From: Candidatus Gemmiger stercoravium
GTDB taxonomy: Bacteria; Bacillota; Clostridia; Oscillospirales; Ruminococcaceae
Direction: 5' to 3'
DNA: 55,880 bases
Assembly (NCBI GenBank): GCA_019119835.1
Contig: DWWE01000066.1
Coordinates: 1 to 55,880 of the forward strand
The notes beneath the pieces were generated by a model. It did no database searches and had not been told where the DNA came from. It saw only the letters and a program-made list of their open reading frames with translations. Positions 51,744 through 55,880 of the stretch are shown here, one piece after another. The translations under genes and the position numbers were made by a program. Every line of letters starts with the position of its first letter. Within the stretch, counting starts at the first letter, position 1.

Positions 51744-53333
51744 ATGGCGACAAATAATAGTCTTACTGACATTGCCAAGAAATGGATAGAAGAAAAGTCT
51801 GTACAGGATGCACGTGCAGAATATCCCGAATTGATTTCACGCTTTGGCTGCACGAAATTCATTTCGGAATTAGCAAGTAATTATTGGACGGAGCAGAGGA
51901 AAATATACGAACGCATTTCACTTGCAGCTCCTTCTGCCAATCAATCTTCAAATGTTAGCTCAATTGCCGTGTACTATTACAGGTTGCGAAACGGCGGTAT
52001 TGAGCGCGTAATATCTCATCTTCTTCCTATTTGGCTCAACCTTGGTTACAGAATCATTCTTTTGACAGAGGAAGTCGCAACCGATGACGATTACCCTGTC
52101 ACACAAAATATAGAACGCGTTCTATTACCAAAAGTAACGCAATGTAAGGCTGCTAATTATCAATACAGAGCAAACGCGTGGGAAAACATTATAGCAGAGT
52201 ATCAGATAGACGCCATTGTATATGAAGCATGGGATTCAGCCTTTCTGTTTTGGGATGCCTGCATGATTAAGGGACTAGGGTGCAATCTTGTTGTTGGCGT
52301 TCATGGGACGTACACATACCTTTTTCGGGAACAAGTTCGGCAACGTTTTGACTTGTTACGCGCCTACCACTTGGTCGATTGCGCTGTTGTATTGTCGCGT
52401 TCTTTCGGGGGGTTTTGGAATCACTTTTGTCCTTCACGGTACATTCCAAACCCTGTTTACCTGTGTCCGTCGGAAGATTGTTCCGCACTAACTGAAGAGA
52501 TGATTTTGTGGGTTGGCAGATTTATTGAAGAAAAGAACCCCAAAGATGCTGTTCGCGCATTTGCAAAAGTCAAAAGCAGCGCCCCCTCGTCCAGCCTGAT
52601 CATGCTCGGCACTGGTGAACCTGAAGTTGTCAATTCTGTAAAGACACTTGCGCGGGAACTGGGGCTGGAAAGCAGCGTATTGTTCCCGGGGTATCACAAA
52701 GAGATCGCTGACTATTATAAAAAGGCAAGCGTACTCTTGTTCACATCTTCATTTGAAGGGTTTCCCATGACAATTGCAGAGGCCAAAAGTCACGGCCTCC
52801 CGATTGTTATGTATGACCTGCCTTACTGTGAGATGGTACGGGATCGCCGGGGAATTATTTCGGTCCCTCAAGGGGACATTGCCGGATTGGCTCATTCGTT
52901 ACAAAATTACTTGGCGCTTGATGTCAAGGAGCGACTCGCCTTAGGAAAGGCATCACGTGAAAGTGCCGAGAGTTTTGCGGCATATAACCAAAAAGCCGCT
53001 TGGAAAGAGTTGTTTGAAAGTTTGGCTGCTCCCTCAAAGTCCGCTTTTTCCAACAAAGAATTTGATGTGGAATTTCTACTGGATAATATAGAATTTGGCG
53101 AAAACAAGATTAGCAACTATCTATCAGAGGTTTTGGTAGGCAAAGACTGGCTGGAACAGCACAGTGCAGAACAGGAACACTGGATTGGTGAGTTGCAGAG
53201 TGGCAAAGATTGGTTGGAACAACAAATCCAAGGGCAAGAGAGACGAATTAATGAACTGCAAAAGGAAAATGAATCTTTGCGCCATATAAGTGGCTGGCTC
53301 AAAACGAAATTTCGTGATTTAAGGGAAAAATGA
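51744..53333 (+). CDS. Family 4 glycosyltransferase with a C-terminal coiled coil
   Basis: A 529-residue GT-B enzyme of family GT4. The N-terminal half has VSSIAVYYYRLRNGGIERVISHLL, and the C-terminal nucleotide-binding half has EMILWVGRFIEEKNPKDAVRAF, MLGTGEPEVV and SFEGFPMTIAEAKSHGLPIVMYD. After residue 460 comes a coiled coil with two tandem 21-residue repeats, each beginning GKDWLEQ (DNA 53139-53201 and 53202-53264), giving three heptads each. A basic end, SGWLKTKFRDLREK, may bind membrane. The DNA is much more AT-rich than in the core chromosome. GAGGATG precedes the start. The sugar is not predictable. Confidence 0.88.
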   Translation: MATNNSLTDIAKKWIEEKSVQDARAEYPELISRFGCTKFISELASNYWTEQRKIYERISLAAPSANQSSNVSSIAVYYYRLRNGGIERVISHLLPIWLNLGYRIILLTEEVATDDDYPVTQNIERVLLPKVTQCKAANYQYRANAWENIIAEYQIDAIVYEAWDSAFLFWDACMIKGLGCNLVVGVHGTYTYLFREQVRQRFDLLRAYHLVDCAVVLSRSFGGFWNHFCPSRYIPNPVYLCPSEDCSALTEEMILWVGRFIEEKNPKDAVRAFAKVKSSAPSSSLIMLGTGEPEVVNSVKTLARELGLESSVLFPGYHKEIADYYKKASVLLFTSSFEGFPMTIAEAKSHGLPIVMYDLPYCEMVRDRRGIISVPQGDIAGLAHSLQNYLALDVKERLALGKASRESAESFAAYNQKAAWKELFESLAAPSKSAFSNKEFDVEFLLDNIEFGENKISNYLSEVLVGKDWLEQHSAEQEHWIGELQSGKDWLEQQIQGQERRINELQKENESLRHISGWLKTKFRDLREK

Positions 53334-53528
53334 AGGAAATGTAAGCATAAAATTGTGTTTGCTTGCTACATAGTGGTCATTGTTCGTCATTGATTGAGAA
53401 ACCAAGCACAATGGAAGTCCGTTTATTTTCAAGCACTATATCTAGGCAACTTTATTCCGGACGGTCAAAGACTAACTAAGCGTTTGGGAGAACTTTAGTA
53501 TGGTAGCAAGTCTTCTTGGGGGAAAGAT
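53334..53528. other. AT-rich gap after the GT4 gene
   Basis: No gene or terminator with a good T-tract is visible in these 195 bases. Imperfectly paired segments (ATTGTG..GCTTG near 53352 and CAAGCACAAT near 53403) could form a weak hairpin. The gap may be a remnant of the rearrangement that truncated the following gene. Confidence 0.4.
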
Positions 53529-53792
53529 ATGCGCAAATTTTACCGTTCCGGTAATGCGGTTGCTTGCATCATGGTAGTTGTTGCTTATTTAGCTGTTTTT
53601 GCAGTACTTAAACTCCCTTTTGCCATTATGGATGATTACCAGATGAGCTATACAGCAAACGGTTCCCCATGGAGAAACTGACCTAATAACCTGATTTATC
53701 CGAATGCTCTGTATAGCGCTTTTCTGCGTCTGATTGCTGGACTAATTGCCAGCTATATTAAGTTATATAATCCAAAAGAGGCTGTGCCATGA
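53529..53792 (+). pseudogene. Decayed N-terminal fragment of a GT-C-like membrane protein
   Basis: From ATG 53529, served by GGGGGAAAG, the frame encodes a basic start, one hydrophobic helix (CIMVVVAYLAVFAVLKLPF) and MDDYQMSYTANGSPW, then a TGA at 53679. The same frame continues without shift: PNNLIYPNALYSAFLRLIAGL and on to TGA at 53790. This is the beginning of a large membrane protein, with the aspartates of the first loop and the PNxxYPN-type motif of lipid-sugar-dependent transferases, but several hundred residues are missing. The fragment ends in an ATGA overlap with the HAD gene. It may still be read weakly, yet one stop and the truncation make a functional product unlikely. Confidence 0.75.
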
Positions 53793-54352
53793 ACGTATAT
53801 GATTTTGACGGAACAGTATATTGTGGCGACTCCAGCGTTGATTTCTATTTGTTTTGCGCGAAAAAGCATTTTTTTGCAGTTGCCAGATCTTTCCCTCATT
53901 TCTGTCTATCTTTCATTCAATACAAGAGACGCTGCTTAAGTAAAAAGGAACTAAAGGAGGCTTTTTTTTCCTTTGTTGCAAACTTAGCAGATTTAGAAGA
54001 ACTTGTTCAGCAATTCTGGAGTAAGAATAGACGAAAAATCTACACTTGGTATCTAACTCAACACTCCCAAACGGACGTTATTGTTTCGGCGTCTCCCGAT
54101 TTTTTGCTCATACCAATCTGTTCTCAGCTGAATGTCGCAAATCTTATTGCAAGCATTGTAGATCCTCGTAGCGGAAAGTTCTTGACTGAAAATTGTTACG
54201 GCCAAGAAAAAGTCAATCGTTTCTTTCAAATATATGCGAATGGTACAATTGATAATTTCTATTCTGATTCAAGAAGCGATTGGCCAATGAAAGAGATTTC
54301 GAAAAGTGCCTTTTTGATAAAAAAGGGGATTCCTATTCCCTGGGAGGGATAG
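53789..54352 (+). CDS. HAD-superfamily phosphatase paired with a UbiA prenyltransferase
   Basis: A 187-residue HAD hydrolase of the IB (phosphoserine-phosphatase-like) class. Motif I is DFDGTVYCGDSS with D5 as nucleophile and D7 as acid, motif II is the serine in VIVSASP, a lysine lies in GQEKVNRF, and motif III/IV is YSDSRSDWPM. Its place immediately before the DPPR-synthase-like gene, 8 bp apart, suggests it removes the 5-phosphate from polyprenyl-phosphoryl-5-phosphoribose. Mycobacteria use a PAP2-type enzyme for this step, whereas HAD proteins are paired with UbiA genes in some other bacteria. The substrate is inferred from the neighbour, not from the protein itself. The start overlaps the pseudogene end as ATGA. 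Confidence 0.85.
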   Translation: MNVYDFDGTVYCGDSSVDFYLFCAKKHFFAVARSFPHFCLSFIQYKRRCLSKKELKEAFFSFVANLADLEELVQQFWSKNRRKIYTWYLTQHSQTDVIVSASPDFLLIPICSQLNVANLIASIVDPRSGKFLTENCYGQEKVNRFFQIYANGTIDNFYSDSRSDWPMKEISKSAFLIKKGIPIPWEG

Positions 54353-54359
54353 CAGCAAA

Positions 54360-55244
54360 ATGAAACTTAAGACAGTATATTCGTTTATTAGGGAAATGCG
54401 GATTAAGCATTGGGTAAAGAATCTATTAGTCTTTCTTCCCGCATTTTTCGGAAACGCTCTCACAGATTACTCTTTGTGGATAACATTGATCTTTGTTGTC
54501 TTATCTTTTAGTTTGATGTCATCCGCGATTTATTGTATTAACGATATTCATGACTTAGACAAAGACCGCCTGCATCCTGTAAAAAAGCACAGACCTATAG
54601 CTTCTGGCGATATTAATGTTAGAGCAGCTAGTGCTTTTTCTTTGGTACTAATTTTGCTTAGCTACTCATTTATGGCTTTAGCACAACCAGTTCATCTAGT
54701 GAATTCCTTATTAGTCTTATCTCTATATATGGTTGTCAACCTTTTCTACTCTGTCGGCGGATTGAAAGATTATGCTTTGCTTGACGTTGCACTTCTGGCT
54801 TCCGGCTTTTGGTTACGCTTAATTATTGGTGGCACCGCAACAGGCGTATACATTTCCGAATGGTTGCATCTTGTTGTGATAACCGGAAGCCTCTTTATGG
54901 GCTTTGGTAAGCGTCGCGGTGAACTAAGACGCTCGGATAGCCGTACTAGAAGTGTGCTAAAAAGTTATAGCTCGGATTTTCTGAATATGGCAATGTATGT
55001 GTGTCTGACATTAACCATCGCCTTCTTTGCTTTATGGTGTAAAGAGCGTGGAACAACCCTACATAATGGTACTTCATTTATTTTACTCGTTCCAATATTC
55101 ATTTTACTTTGTTTCCGCTACTGTATGGATATTGAAGGAGAAAGCAGTGACGGTGATCCTGTCAATGTAATCTTGGGTGACAAATTTTGCATCATATTGG
55201 CAATTATATTTGCAGTTATCCTTGCAGTGTTCCTCTATTTTTGA
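54360..55244 (+). CDS. UbiA-family prenyltransferase, decaprenyl-phosphate phosphoribosyltransferase-like
   Basis: A 294-residue integral membrane protein with about eight to nine helices. The first catalytic motif is NDIHDLDKDRLHPVKKHRPI, which carries the NDxxDxxxD metal site of UbiA enzymes and the HPxKxxRPIAxG extension I associate with mycobacterial DPPR synthase (Rv3806c). A second loop, GFGKRRGELRRSDSR, has the basic residues expected for a phosphorylated sugar donor. The likely reaction is transfer of 5-phosphoribose from PRPP to a polyprenyl phosphate. It starts with GGGAGGG 10-11 nt upstream. Composition is very AT-rich (one 60-base line counts to 33 percent GC), against up to 82 percent in the core. 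Quinone-type UbiA enzymes are less likely given the motif and context. Confidence 0.85.
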   Translation: MKLKTVYSFIREMRIKHWVKNLLVFLPAFFGNALTDYSLWITLIFVVLSFSLMSSAIYCINDIHDLDKDRLHPVKKHRPIASGDINVRAASAFSLVLILLSYSFMALAQPVHLVNSLLVLSLYMVVNLFYSVGGLKDYALLDVALLASGFWLRLIIGGTATGVYISEWLHLVVITGSLFMGFGKRRGELRRSDSRTRSVLKSYSSDFLNMAMYVCLTLTIAFFALWCKERGTTLHNGTSFILLVPIFILLCFRYCMDIEGESSDGDPVNVILGDKFCIILAIIFAVILAVFLYF

Positions 55245-55269
55245 ATTTGATATCTGATCGGAGGGAACC

Positions 55270-55880
55270 ATGACAACCGCCATATCACTCTTTCTTCTCC
55301 TATTCATGACTCTATCGGTGGTATTATCTGCCACAGTTTTATTTCTACATTTCTCGTTATCAACTATTCTTTTGCTTTTTTCTTTTATTCTGTCTTGTAT
55401 CATTGTTTGGAAATATTGTTGTCTCAAAAGACAGAATTTTATTATTGCCATATTGATCGGATTAGCAATTATTGTATGTTGCACGCTTTTTTCCAGTTTA
55501 ACTATTGATAACACTTGGGATGGAGCGGCATATCATAAAAACGCTGTTGGTTTTCTAAAAGAAGGCTGGAATCCTTATTTTGAAACGCCACAAGACTTTC
55601 TTGACAACAAAAGTACGTTACAAAACGCAGATCAAAGTCCGCTACAATGGGTAGAAGTATATCCTAAAGGTACTTGGTATTTTGCTGCACTAGTTTATCA
55701 ACTTACTGACTCTATCGAGGCAGGAAAATGTTACACTATACTTTTTGCGATAATCTTTGGCTTACAGCTTTTTAGCCACTGCTATAAAAACAAAATATCC
55801 TTGCCAGCCTCTTTCGCCATTGCTTGGATTGGTGGTGCAAACCCTATCGTTTTGGCACAATTTCAAACTTATTATCTTGA
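55270..55880 (+). CDS. GT-C-like integral membrane protein, 3' end outside the window
   Basis: The reading frame is open from ATG 55270 to the window edge (203 codons). AT-rich DNA encodes three hydrophobic segments (about 5-24, 27-45 and 57-75), then an extracytoplasmic loop with DNTWDGAAYHKNAVGFLKEGWNPYF, followed by PLQWVEVYPKGTWYF and further helices. The D-x-x-x-Y-H pattern after the early helices is typical of GT-C enzymes that use polyprenyl-linked sugars. Directly behind the HAD and UbiA genes, it is the natural candidate for using the lipid-linked pentose. GGAGGGAAC precedes the ATG. Confidence 0.8.
   Translation, partial: MTTAISLFLLLFMTLSVVLSATVLFLHFSLSTILLLFSFILSCIIVWKYCCLKRQNFIIAILIGLAIIVCCTLFSSLTIDNTWDGAAYHKNAVGFLKEGWNPYFETPQDFLDNKSTLQNADQSPLQWVEVYPKGTWYFAALVYQLTDSIEAGKCYTILFAIIFGLQLFSHCYKNKISLPASFAIAWIGGANPIVLAQFQTYYL

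Noticed and set aside
55104-55514. A 136-residue minus-strand frame near the right end
   Set aside because: It covers the 3' end of the UbiA gene and the start of the GT-C-like gene, both with good ribosome binding sites and membrane-protein character.

Overview
The window looks like a chromosome segment of a GC-rich gut Firmicute of the Oscillospiraceae/Ruminococcaceae (Faecalibacterium, Subdoligranulum and Gemmiger are the nearest type in my judgement). Grounds: very GC-rich coding sequence, Gram-positive ribosome binding sites with many TTG and GTG starts, Bacillus/Clostridium gene orders (spoIVB-spo0A; mazG...rqcP-yabP-yabQ-divIC-yabR; cdaA-cdaR), BMP-type nucleoside importers and HemZ. 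No rRNA, CRISPR array, phage structural gene or transposase was found. The genus is inference.

Layout. 1-373: one copy of a two-hairpin repeat and a promoter. 373-15431: mostly housekeeping genes on the plus strand: a membrane protein, a GH13 glucosidase, spoIVB and spo0A, a fused ispDF, the c-di-AMP cyclase pair cdaA/cdaR, an FAD enzyme, an XpaC-like protein, recJ and a bifunctional (p)ppGpp synthetase. 15453-20752: a large membrane protein, dtd, a metallo-hydrolase, hemZ and a nucleoside kinase. 20883-24871: a zinc-ribbon protein, mazG, hup, a second copy of the two-hairpin repeat, then rqcP-yabP-yabQ-divIC-yabR. 25134-28026: an rRNA methyltransferase, an NYN/LOTUS protein and a GNAT. 28130-30963 (minus strand): a GT-C-like membrane protein and a radical SAM enzyme.

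31230-40749 is a nucleoside uptake and salvage cluster: deoD, cdd, two BMP lipoproteins, an ABC ATPase, two permeases and pyrimidine-nucleoside phosphorylase, ending with cobO. It would import nucleosides and split them to bases and (deoxy)ribose-1-phosphate. 40835-45467 is a glycerol cluster: glpK, a GlpA-like dehydrogenase, a second FAD/NAD enzyme and a DUF1667 iron-sulfur protein, followed by a GNAT-like protein.

A tRNA-Pro(GGG) at 46550 marks a change of character. After it come a solitary tyrosine recombinase, two strong terminators, a promoter lying between two related 34-bp sequences, a leader with an internal terminator, and a surface-glycan locus: three glycosyltransferases, a decayed membrane-protein gene, a HAD phosphatase, a DPPR-synthase-like UbiA prenyltransferase and the start of a GT-C-like membrane protein. 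Base composition falls steeply across this locus, which suggests acquired DNA. The HAD-UbiA pair points to a polyprenyl-phosphate-pentose sugar donor, a pathway best known from mycobacterial arabinan synthesis.

The points most worth following are the paired inverted two-hairpin repeats with a compensatory base change, the recombinase/promoter/leader arrangement ahead of the glycan locus, and the predicted lipid-linked pentofuranose pathway.
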